From Cellulosilyticum ruminicola JCM 14822 (GTDB lineage Bacteria; Bacillota; Clostridia; Lachnospirales; Cellulosilyticaceae): a stretch of 44,767 bases of DNA. Shown here piece by piece: positions 16,854 to 25,034 of this stretch. The DNA lies in NCBI RefSeq assembly GCF_001311925.1, contig NZ_BBCG01000028.1, positions 1 to 44,767 on the forward strand, given 5' to 3'. Numbering within the stretch: the stretch's first letter is position 1; each line of letters begins with the position of its first letter. The notes below the pieces were generated by a model. It saw nothing but the letters and a program-made list of their open reading frames with translations, was not told the origin of the DNA and did no database searches. A program made the position numbers and the translations under genes.

Positions 16854-18217
16854 TTAGCCCTTGGAGCCCAATATTTGGTTTAAGTGGAGATTCATTACCT
16901 GTTCTGCTTCTTCAGCAGCTAGCATTTCACCGTATTTAACGTTTTCATAACCCTCTGTTTCCTGAGTTAAATCTAATTTAAGATTACTATTTAATGCCTC
17001 CTCACAAATTTGTCTTGGTGTATGAGATTTTAAAATAGGTACCTCTCGCCAAGCGAGGAGCTGAATTAAAATTTTATACTTCTGACGATATCGAAGATTT
17101 ACATCTAAAATTTTACCCGCTTCTTTTAATTCGTCCACGATTTTACGTTTACTTAGCTTTCTCTTCTTACTATGCATTCCTTTTTCCAGCGTATTAATTT
17201 CCTCAATTTGTTCTGTATAATAAAAGGTTGACTCTACTTCTTTTTCTCCACATGGAATAAGGCTGTATTTAACCACTTTAATATGACTTTAATACGTTTT
17301 ATACATCCTATATATGCACATTTTACAAAATTCCAAATCTCTTTACGTCTCCAAATACAAAATGCAGCTAAAAGAATATAACATATAATCTTAAACCAAG
17401 TGCCCTGTCCTTCTGGGACTGGCGCTCCAATAAGCCCAATAGCTGCTGCCCCGCCTACTTCTAATGGAATCTCTTCATTTGATTTAAATAAAAATCTTAT
17501 AATAGCTGCTAGTACATAAATAAATCCATGCCCTAACATTCTTAAAATACCTGCTACCACATTTCTAAAAGCATAAGCTACTACTAAAAACAAAGTAAGC
17601 AATAGGACCCTTCGTAGATTTGATTTTCTAATTCCTGTTACCATTGGTGTATTCTTCTGAATACGTTCTAAGAGATAATCGATGCTAGCTTGATTCCTAC
17701 TTAAAGCACCTATTACAGTAATAAATCCTATTCCCAAAAGACTTAAACGATTACTTGAAAAAGCATTAATTACAATGGCTGCAACTACTAAAAATACATA
17801 TATTTCTAGATTGATAATACGTTCATATTCCCTTCTATAATCTATGCACATAAGTATATACACAAATATAATTAAACCAATTAAAATAATACCAAACCAT
17901 ATATCTGCCCGCATTAAATATTGCTTAATAATATAATATATAGGCCCTATAAGTGTGATACATCTTCCAAGACCAACTAATAATCCACCTACGATATTAT
18001 GTAACTTGTGGCCATCCACAACCTTCTCTTTTACAATACACCATAAATAAGATAAGTACGCTACACCTAAGATTAAAATGCTATCTAACCTCACTTCATT
18101 TACACTATAATCCATGCCATATCCATTTGTTACAATGAACATACCAAATTTCATGAGCTGAATGAGCATAAATAAGATTCCAAACAGCCCCAAATGCTTT
18201 AATAGCTTGTTATACAT
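16854..18217 (-). CDS. DUF4129-like membrane protein, interrupted by a frameshift
   Basis: The N-terminal piece (stop 17234) has eight to ten hydrophobic segments. The C-terminal piece (16854 to about 17276) is soluble and resembles the DUF4129 tail (NLRYRQKYKILIQLLAWREV, HTPRQICEEAL). One more base in the T5 run at 17241-17245 (A on the coding strand) joins them as FHVEKKEVESTFYYTEQ, a 454-residue protein. A GTG start for the second piece would also be possible, so a true gene overlap cannot be excluded. The ATG at 18217 is preferred because GGGAGG lies 8 bases upstream. It is the last gene of a MoxR/DUF58 operon; in such operons this position is usually filled by DUF4129 or transglutaminase-like proteins of unknown envelope function. 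Confidence 0.7.
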
Positions 18218-19371
18218 CCCCTTCACCTCCCTTTTCAGACTTTAATTTTTCCTTTAGATGGGTATTTAAATAATATACATCAAAGCTTTCTTCTAACACA
18301 CGATCTGGTTCATAGCTTAATAAACAAATCTTCACATTGTAGCCTTCATAAACTTTTTCTCTAAGTAAGGCAATACTTGCTTCATCTAAGAAACATGTTA
18401 CAACAATTAAATCTGTAGTCGTCATTTGATAACTATAATTTTTTAGATACTGGCAAAATGGCATGTTTTGTTTAAGTTGAAGCCTTGCTAAAATCGTATA
18501 TAGCTCGTGAATATGATTATTTCCCCACATTTCTTTAGTCTCTAAACTTTCCTTTTGCCCTTCTAAAGTCGTATTACTCATCAGTTTAATAGGTACCCCA
18601 CTTGCTAAGGCCTCATCTAATAAGCCTGCAATAAGTTTAATCCCTACTTCTATCTTTTCTTTTTCAATAACATCACCAGTTTGAATAATATCTGTCTGCA
18701 TATTAAGAAGTATAGTCAAACTCTGATTAGCTGTAGTCTCATTATTTCTAACCATAATCTCTTGATTTCTAGCTGTCATACCCCAATGAATTTGATTCAT
18801 ACTATCCCTTGACGTATACTTTCTTACACCTGCTGTTAAAAAAGGATCTTCTATTATAAAACGTTTTTACAATTTGCTCACCTTGATTATATTGAGGTGA
18901 AATCAACTGAGTCCTTAAATCTAGTGGTTTAGGTAATACAAGAATCTCATCTTTCACCTTCACAATATCACTATACTTATAAAGACCTAATAAATCTGTT
19001 GCTACAATCGTAATATCTTCCACATGATAGCAGCCTCTCTTTAAAGCTCTAGCCTTCCAGCTCCTTGTAATCTTCTGACTAGCCTTAATGCTGAACAAGC
19101 TCCCTATAGAACGATGCTTCTCATTGGCACTGCAAACCTGTCCACCAAGCTCTATATATCGACTCGTTGTAATCTCTGATTTTAAACACGGCATAATGAG
19201 CCATGTAGGGTTAGTTACTGTTTCTACAATTTCGAAGCCCTCACCTTCATAAATTTCTACTTTACTAATGGCACACCCATAGCTTAAATAGGGTAAAATA
19301 AATTCCTTATAAATCTTCTGTTCCAAATAAACACCTATTAAAACAAGTATGCCTATTGCTATAACTTCCAT
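18210..19371 (-). CDS. DUF58 (von Willebrand-like) protein, interrupted by a frameshift
   Basis: The N-terminal piece (18802-19371) begins with a membrane helix (VIAIGILVLIGVYLEQK) and a beta-rich domain. It then derails into FYNRRSFFNSRCKK and stops. Removing one A from the A5 run (plus-strand T 18864-18868) gives RFIIEDPFLTAGVRKYTSRD followed by SMNQIHWGMTARNQEIMVR, the DUF58 signature (YxxxDxxxxIHWxxxAR). The C-terminal piece (18210-18800) starts at that signature and has a vWA-like fold. The repaired protein has 386 residues. Unlike most breaks in this window, this one is an extra base rather than a lost one. DUF58 proteins act with MoxR AAA+ ATPases; the stop overlaps the next start, so the operon is coupled. 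Confidence 0.8.
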
Positions 19372-19385
19372 TTACAAGCCCCCTA

Positions 19386-20342
19386 TTAAAGATTTTCTTC
19401 TAAAGGTACTGTAACTTGTGTCAGTATTTCATCCAATATACGTGCAACTTCATTAGCTTGATTCATTAAACTATGACCTTTGTAAATGATTCTATGTAGT
19501 GCCACATCTTTAACTACCTTTTTCACATCATCTGGAATTACATAGTTTCTACCTTCCATAGCTGCTAATGCCTGTGCACCTCTCATCATGGCTAAAGAAC
19601 CACGCATACTAAGTCCTAATCTAAATCTTTCTTCTTCCCTTGTAGCTGTTACGATTTGAATAATATATTTTTGAATTTCTTCACTGACTTTCACTCCTTT
19701 AACGATTTCCTGTGCCACCTTGATTTCTTCTTTAGTGACTACACATTCCAAAGTTTCTAATGGTGACTTTTCTCTTTGAGCTGTTAAAACAGCTAATTCA
19801 TCTTCCATACTTGGATAACCTAAAGATAAACGAATAAAGAATCTATCTAATTGTGCTTCTGGAAGTGGAAAAGTTCCTTGTGTTTCAATAGGATTTTGAG
19901 TTGCTATAACTAAGAATGGCTTTTCTAAACTACGTGTCACTCCATCTATAGTTACTTGTCCTTCTTCCATACACTCTAATAAACTAGATTGGGTTCTAGA
20001 TGTGGCTCTATTAATTTCATCTGCTAATAAAATCTGAGTAAAAATAGGCCCTTCTTTGAAAACAAATTCTTGCGCCTTCTGATTATAAAAATTTAAACCC
20101 AATAAATCAGTTGGCAATAAGTCTGGTGTAAACTGTATTCTTTTAAAATCACAATTAATAGACTTTGCTAAAGACTTCGCCATAGTCGTTTTACCTGTTC
20201 CAGGGATATCTTCTAATAAAATATGTCCCTCACATAGTAAAGCCATAATCACTTTATTAATTTGTGCGTCTTTTCCTCTAATAACTTTGCCTATATTAAG
20301 AAGTAATGTTTCCTTTAACTTTTGTACCACTTCTACACCCAT
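19386..20342 (-). CDS. MoxR-family AAA+ ATPase
   Basis: The start at 20342 is preferred (GGAGG 5 bases upstream); a longer frame reaches 20396 without a site. The 318-residue product has Walker A LEDIPGTGKTTMAKS (about 40-55), Walker B ILLADEINRA, sensor 1 VIATQNPIETQGT and the arginine-finger region LPEAQLDRFF, followed by the AAA lid. MoxR ATPases are thought to be chaperones that load cofactors or assemble complexes through vWA-domain partners; here the partner is the DUF58 gene 15 bases downstream. First gene of a three-gene operon. Confidence 0.9.
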   Translation of the reverse strand: MGVEVVQKLKETLLLNIGKVIRGKDAQINKVIMALLCEGHILLEDIPGTGKTTMAKSLAKSINCDFKRIQFTPDLLPTDLLGLNFYNQKAQEFVFKEGPIFTQILLADEINRATSRTQSSLLECMEEGQVTIDGVTRSLEKPFLVIATQNPIETQGTFPLPEAQLDRFFIRLSLGYPSMEDELAVLTAQREKSPLETLECVVTKEEIKVAQEIVKGVKVSEEIQKYIIQIVTATREEERFRLGLSMRGSLAMMRGAQALAAMEGRNYVIPDDVKKVVKDVALHRIIYKGHSLMNQANEVARILDEILTQVTVPLEENL

Positions 20343-20373
20343 AATATCCTCCAAATTTATAAAATTTTTTATC

Positions 20374-20383
20374 ATTATACCAC
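20374..20383 (-). promoter_or_regulatory. Extended -10 promoter of the MoxR operon
   Basis: Minus-strand TATAAT (20374-20379) is preceded by TGG, giving the extended -10 form TGnTATAAT. No good -35 is present 17 bases upstream, as is common for extended -10 promoters. The transcript would start about 25 bases upstream of the MoxR start codon. Confidence 0.5.
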
Positions 20384-20470
20384 ACCTATTTTTCATTCGT
20401 AGTATACACTACATACTTATTTTGTTCCTTTAATAAACTATATAGAACATAGCTTTAGAAAGGATGTATT

Positions 20471-20877
20471 ATGCCCCTATTTCCAAGACTTTCACATTCA
20501 TTTAATTACGCTTCATCCACATTAAATACACATATTCATTCACCTTTTTATGAAGATCACTTAGAACAAATGGGCAAATATTTAGATGAAGAAGCACTCA
20601 TTGCGCAAATGCTAGGTCCACAGCCTATTGTCCCCCCTCGCGTATTCACCTTACATGAACTTAGAAACTACTATAACGGTAAAAATGGTCACCCTTCCTA
20701 TATCTCTGCTAACGGCATAGTTTTTGATGTTACCAATTCCCCAGCTTGGTCCAACGGCCATCATTTTTCTCTCACCCCTGGCGAAGATTATTCCGCTACT
20801 TCACCAAATACCACAGCAACGACATCCTAGGCATGTCCAAGCAAATCCCTATCGTAGGCCATATCATTTATACTTAA
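20471..20877 (+). CDS. Cytochrome b5-like heme/steroid-binding domain protein, interrupted by a frameshift
   Basis: The open frame (20471-20830) encodes FTLHELRNYYNGKNGHPSYI, NGIVFDVTNSPAWSNGHHF and LTPGEDYSAT, a clear cytochrome b5-like domain at about residues 57-112, then loses frame. Adding one T near 20800 gives TKYHSNDILGMSKQIPIVG and a stop at 20877, the normal end of these small clostridial proteins (135 aa repaired). The family binds heme or a steroid-like ligand; in anaerobic Clostridia the ligand is not established. There is no signal peptide or membrane helix. It diverges from the MoxR operon and has its own terminator. Confidence 0.8.
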
Positions 20878-20894
20878 AACTCTCTATCCCAAAC

Positions 20895-20950
20895 AAAAAA
20901 GGAGGTGTATCCAAGACTTATTCTGTAAGATACCCTCCCTTTTCTTTTTC
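20895..20950 (+). terminator. Intrinsic terminator of the cytochrome b5-like gene
   Basis: An A/G-rich arm ending GGAGGTGTATC (about 20895-20911) pairs with GATACCCTCCCTTTT (from 20929), followed by a U-rich tail to 20950. It lies 18 bases after the restored stop codon at 20877, which supports that restored end. Confidence 0.75.
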
Positions 20951-21000
20951 TTCAATAAGATTCATTAACCACTTAGTTCTTCTTCTTTTCTCGTCCTCAT

Positions 21001-21510
21001 CTAGATTGTTTCTTCCCACCAGCGGAAATTCATACTGATAGTTGTTTTCTTTAATCCTATCAATGAAGTCACAATGTAAAAGTGACTTGTGCCTGGTGCA
21101 ATAACGATCATACCTTCTTCGCGTAAACGTGTTGTTTCATATTCACATAAAGTTGCTGTGCCACAACTATTAAATTCTATTGAAATCTTTTTATTTACAC
21201 CATATATTAATTTTCCCTGTGGGTTTTGGCTTGATTTAAGATTTAAATTTCCCATAGAAACATCCTCTACTTGTTGTAAACCATCCAACGTATGGTATGC
21301 ACTGCATAATTGAACGCGGCATAATTCTTTTGATAAATTACATATTGTTGTAGTATCTAAGTATAAATTAACTCCTGAATCTGCTGGATTACTTAGCCCT
21401 ATAATAGCATTCATCGTAAAGGCTAAATCAGGTGTAGCACCTAAAAAATATTGACACTCTCTATTTGCTACACAGCATTGATTACCTAATCCAAATCTAT
21501 CTTCTTTCAT
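21001..21510 (-). CDS. Hypothetical protein, possibly DUF6143-like (169 aa)
   Basis: A Cys-containing N-terminus (GNQCCVANRECQYFLG) is followed by FTMNAIIGLSNPADSGVNLYL, which resembles the NPxDSGVNL segment I associate with DUF6143 proteins, and then repeated short beta strands (LIYGVNKKISIEFNS, MIVIAPGTSHFYIVTSL). There is no signal peptide or membrane helix. GGGGGA precedes the ATG at 21510. The gene stands alone; the 277-base region upstream to thiD holds no other gene I can support. The family name is tentative and the function unknown. Confidence 0.65.
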   Translation of the reverse strand: MKEDRFGLGNQCCVANRECQYFLGATPDLAFTMNAIIGLSNPADSGVNLYLDTTTICNLSKELCRVQLCSAYHTLDGLQQVEDVSMGNLNLKSSQNPQGKLIYGVNKKISIEFNSCGTATLCEYETTRLREEGMIVIAPGTSHFYIVTSLIGLKKTTISMNFRWWEETI

Positions 21511-21787
21511 ATTGATTCCCCCTAACCTATACCTACTAAAAATTATCTACAACCCTTTCACATTTCCATCTCCTTATGTAAATCATCATATTTTCTCTTA
21601 AGGTTTCTGATTTTCTTTCTCAAAACTCTTTTACAGTTAAAACACGTTATTAATTATATTTTAGTTTATGCCTATCCCCTTAATTTTATATACTAGCAAG
21701 CTAGTCTTTATCCGCCAATCTTATTCTATAATTATTAAGCATTTTACCTATTTAGATTAAACAGCTTACACATTTCGGACATATTCT

Positions 21788-22573
21788 CTAAACTTGTATT
21801 TTATAACAATGGTTTAAAGGCCCATTCCCCTCTCCTAAATCTAAATTGGCAGCAATAGCTCCAGTCACATATTCTTTGCCATTGGCTACGCTAGTTTTCA
21901 TATCAAGCCCACCTGCTAAATTACAAGCAATAGCAGATGATAAGGTACATCCTGTGCCATGAGTATTAGGATTTTCAATTCTCTGTGCTTCAAACCAAGT
22001 CACTTCTCCATTAATAAAAAGCAAATCATCCGCAGTTTCTTCTAAATGGCCACCTTTAATTAAAATAGCGCCCTTAAAGAAAGTCCCTATCTTCTTTGCT
22101 GCTTCTATCATTTCTGCTTTTGTATGTATTATCATGTCTGCAAGGCACGCTGCTTCATGTAAGTTAGGCGTAATGAGATTAGCTTGAGGCATTACCTTTT
22201 TACAAAATATTTCTATGGCATCATCGCTCATTAATTTGCTGCCACTAGTGGAAATCATAACTGGGTCTAATACGATATTTTGAAGCTTATATTCCTCTAA
22301 TTTATGTGCAAGTACTTCCATGATTTCTTTAGATGAAATCATGCCGATTTTTACTGCATTTGGTCGAATATCTTTTACGATGCAATCTATCTGTTGACCA
22401 ACAAACTCTGATGTAGCTTCTTGTACCCCATAAACACCCGTTGTATTTTGAGCCGTCAATGCTGTAATGGCACTCATCGCATACATACCATGTGCTGTAA
22501 TCGTTTTAATATCTGCTTGAATTCCTGCCCCACCACTACAATCTGAGCCTGCAATTGTTAGCACTGTTTGCAT
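21788..22573 (-). CDS. thiD: Hydroxymethylpyrimidine/phosphomethylpyrimidine kinase
   Basis: Phosphorylates HMP to HMP-P and HMP-PP for thiamine synthesis. The 261-residue ribokinase-fold protein begins VLTIAGSDCSGGAGIQADIKT, with LDPVMISTSGSKL (about 102-115), TPNLHEAACL and the catalytic NTHGTGCTLSSAIA (about 210-223). Length and motifs are those of a complete ThiD. It overlaps the end of the thiE-HAD gene by 16 bases and is the last gene of the TPP-riboswitch operon. Confidence 0.95.
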   Translation of the reverse strand: MQTVLTIAGSDCSGGAGIQADIKTITAHGMYAMSAITALTAQNTTGVYGVQEATSEFVGQQIDCIVKDIRPNAVKIGMISSKEIMEVLAHKLEEYKLQNIVLDPVMISTSGSKLMSDDAIEIFCKKVMPQANLITPNLHEAACLADMIIHTKAEMIEAAKKIGTFFKGAILIKGGHLEETADDLLFINGEVTWFEAQRIENPNTHGTGCTLSSAIACNLAGGLDMKTSVANGKEYVTGAIAANLDLGEGNGPLNHCYKIQV

Positions 22574-23874
22574 AACCAGTCCTCCATTTCAGTAAGGTCT
22601 AACATATAATGATCACTTAATTCTTTAATCATTTCTGTTTCAAGCTCAGCTGCCTCATCATATACGCCAGCTACTTTAAAACCTGCCTCCTTGGCTGTCT
22701 TCACACAATATCCCGCATCTTCTACAATGACTACTTCTGACTCTTCAAGCCCCATCATTTTAGTCGTTTCTTGATAAATCAAGGGTTCATCTTTCCAATG
22801 CCCTACATCTTTACAACTTACAACTACATCAAAGTAATCTAATATTTCTAATCTCTTAAGTCCTAAAAGTGCTAATTCTCTATGTGTAGCTGTTGCCACA
22901 CTCATTTTATATCCATTCTTTTTAAGGCTTTCTAAAAGCTCTTTCGCACCTTTTTTTAGCGGTATGTATTCTGCATAAGCTTGACGCATTAAATCATTAA
23001 TTCCTGCTACAACACCTTCTGCAGACATCTTTAACCCTAAATCATTAATAAAATAACTTGCTGTATCTACGAAGCTTAATTCTTTTAGACGTTCCTCAAG
23101 ATCTTCAGGTGGCACAATGCCATTATTCATTAAGAGCTTTGCCCCGATTCCTTTCCAAGTAGGCATAGAATCTAAAAGTGTACCATCCATATCAAAGATA
23201 ATACCTTTTATACTAGTTTTTTTGGTCATAGCTTCACTTAAAACTTTAAGCTCTCTGGTTGCCTCTTCAATATTTTCTTGTGCAAATATAGCTGAAACAA
23301 CGGCAATGCCATCTGCACCGCATCCTGCAAGTTGCATCACATTATTTTTATTGATCCCACCTATAGCTACAATTGGTAAGCTTACATTTTGTCTAATCGC
23401 CTTTAATGTTTCATTTGATGTGGCATTAGCATCTTTCTTAGTTGAAGTTGTAAACATAGCCCCAACGCCAATATAGTCAGCTCCAGCTTGCTCCGCTTTA
23501 ACAGCTTGCTCTACAGTTTGTGCTGAAACACCAAGAATTTTATCCTTTCCAATAAGGCTTCTAACATCTTGAGCTGCCATATCACTTTGTCCTATATGAA
23601 CCCCATCAGCATCTACTGCTAGCGCTACTTTTACATTATCATTAATAATAAATGGTACATTATAAGCTGTGGTTAGAGTTTTGATACGCATAGCTTCTCT
23701 TATAAAGTTTTCCTCATCTAAATTTTTCTCTCTAAGTTGCAAACAAGTCACGCCACCTTTTAAAGCCGCTTCTACTTGTTCTTCTAAAGCCTTTCCATTT
23801 AACCAGCTTCTATCTGTTATTGCATATAAACACATTGCTTCCTTATCGATATTAAACTTTTGCTTCATTTTCAT
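22558..23874 (-). CDS. thiE: ThiE-HAD fusion: thiamine-phosphate synthase with C-terminal HAD phosphatase
   Basis: Start at 23874, 5 bases after GGAGG; the ATG at 23886 overlaps that site and is unlikely. Residues about 10-210 are ThiE: CLYAITDR, CLQLREKN, FIINDNVKVAL, DGVHIGQSD, GVSAQTVEQA and VAIGGI, which couple HMP-PP with thiazole phosphate to give thiamine phosphate. Residues about 220-435 are a HAD-superfamily hydrolase of the beta-phosphoglucomutase type: IIFDMDGTLLDS with both catalytic Asp, a four-helix cap, SVATATH, GHWKDEP and VIVEDAGYCVKTAKEAG. The likely job of the second part is dephosphorylation of thiamine phosphate or of a pathway by-product, inferred from the fusion. The join is in one clean frame. 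Confidence 0.9.
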   Translation of the reverse strand: MKMKQKFNIDKEAMCLYAITDRSWLNGKALEEQVEAALKGGVTCLQLREKNLDEENFIREAMRIKTLTTAYNVPFIINDNVKVALAVDADGVHIGQSDMAAQDVRSLIGKDKILGVSAQTVEQAVKAEQAGADYIGVGAMFTTSTKKDANATSNETLKAIRQNVSLPIVAIGGINKNNVMQLAGCGADGIAVVSAIFAQENIEEATRELKVLSEAMTKKTSIKGIIFDMDGTLLDSMPTWKGIGAKLLMNNGIVPPEDLEERLKELSFVDTASYFINDLGLKMSAEGVVAGINDLMRQAYAEYIPLKKGAKELLESLKKNGYKMSVATATHRELALLGLKRLEILDYFDVVVSCKDVGHWKDEPLIYQETTKMMGLEESEVVIVEDAGYCVKTAKEAGFKVAGVYDEAAELETEMIKELSDHYMLDLTEMEDWLCKQC

Positions 23875-23934
23875 TTTCGCCTCCATCTATATCTATCTTA
23901 CATCTAATTTATCATATTAAATTTGTCATATCTC

Positions 23935-24762
23935 CTATTTAATTTTTACTTTAGCGCCTCTTACTAAGAACTCACCGTCCATTAAGCTCATGTAATCCAT
24001 TAAATAAACTTTAAAGCTTCCTGTTCCTTCTGCGTTAACTTGCATTTTGTTATAAGCAAGTTCACCACAAAGCCCCATTGCGCTTACGGCTGCTGCTGTT
24101 GCCATTAATAAATCATCTTGATTTGCCCCACAAAAGCTACCAATAACTCCTGTTAACATACATCCTGTTCCTGTAATGCGAGACATCATGCCATGTCCAT
24201 TATAAATCACATAGGCTATATCTCCATGAGCTACAACATCAATAGCTCCAGTAATAGCAATTACTGCGCCAGTTCGCATACTTAAAGCTTTAGCTAGCAT
24301 AATAACCTGTGGTAAATTTTCTTCAGTAATTTTATCTTCTGCTACAGCGTCCACACCTTGAGTTACACCACTGCCTTCATAAATCGTTTTAATCTCAGAT
24401 ATATTGCCACGGATTACTGAAAATTTCACTTCCTTTAAAAGCTGCATTATTGTTTGTAACCTAAGTGCAGAAGCACCCACCCCTACAGGATCTAAAATCA
24501 CTGGATGTCCTAAATGATTGGCTCTTCTTCCAGCACGTAACATCGATTCAATAGTTCCAACATTTAAAGTCCCAATATTAATGACAAGGGCATGACACAT
24601 ACTTGTGATATCTTCTACCTCTAAAGCATCATCTGCCATAATCGGAGAAGCACCACTAGCTAATATAATGTTGGCACAGTCATTGACAGTCACATAATTG
24701 GTAATGCAATGCACTAAAGGTGCATTAGTACGCGTATTCCTTACAATCTCACTAAATTCCAT
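23935..24762 (-). CDS. thiM: Hydroxyethylthiazole kinase
   Basis: Phosphorylates the thiazole moiety (THZ) for salvage into thiamine. Complete at 275 residues: PLVHCITNYVTVNDCANIIL and GASPIMADD at the N-terminus, VILDPVGVGAS (about 85-95), NISEI, and RITGTGCMLTGVIGSF with the catalytic Cys/GTGC loop (about 195-208). It is the first gene after the TPP riboswitch, with AAAGGGAG before the start. No thiC, thiG or thiazole synthesis gene is in the window, so the operon does salvage: thiM, thiE-HAD, thiD. Confidence 0.95.
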   Translation of the reverse strand: MEFSEIVRNTRTNAPLVHCITNYVTVNDCANIILASGASPIMADDALEVEDITSMCHALVINIGTLNVGTIESMLRAGRRANHLGHPVILDPVGVGASALRLQTIMQLLKEVKFSVIRGNISEIKTIYEGSGVTQGVDAVAEDKITEENLPQVIMLAKALSMRTGAVIAITGAIDVVAHGDIAYVIYNGHGMMSRITGTGCMLTGVIGSFCGANQDDLLMATAAAVSAMGLCGELAYNKMQVNAEGTGSFKVYLMDYMSLMDGEFLVRGAKVKIK

Positions 24763-24857
24763 TTTTAATCTCCCTTTTAACTACTTTTCATGATTTCAAA
24801 TATAGCATTTAGCTATATTATATATTACCAATAAAAATTTTCCATAAATTATTCCAA

Positions 24858-24898
24858 CAAAAAAGCTGCTATACAAGACCTTTCTCGTATAACAGCTT
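24858..24898 (-). terminator. Riboswitch-controlled terminator
   Basis: On the minus strand a 16-bp stem (arms 24863-24878 and 24883-24898, two wobble pairs) is followed by UUUUU. It stands about 30 bases after the TPP aptamer and about 100 before thiM, the expected place for the expression platform. Binding of TPP would favour this hairpin. Confidence 0.8.
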
Positions 24899-24927
24899 CT
24901 ATACAATCATATTACTTTGCTATATTA

Positions 24928-25020
24928 ATGTGTTTCCTACGTTGGCATTATCCAAATCAGGTCATAAATCGAAGCTACTAACTTCCTCTCAGCCTGGCAC
25001 ACAGGCTCCCTCCACGAGTT
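24928..25020 (-). ncRNA. TPP riboswitch (thi box)
   Basis: The minus strand has the conserved parts in order: ACTCG at the 5' end, a GCCTG/CAGGC hairpin, CTGAGAGG, a variable GAAG/CTTC hairpin, then ACCTGATTTGGATAATGCC and AACGTAGGAAA. These are the pyrimidine- and pyrophosphate-sensing helices of the TPP aptamer. It controls thiM, thiE-HAD and thiD through the terminator downstream. Confidence 0.95.
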
Positions 25021-25034
25021 ATTATTTTGTTGAA

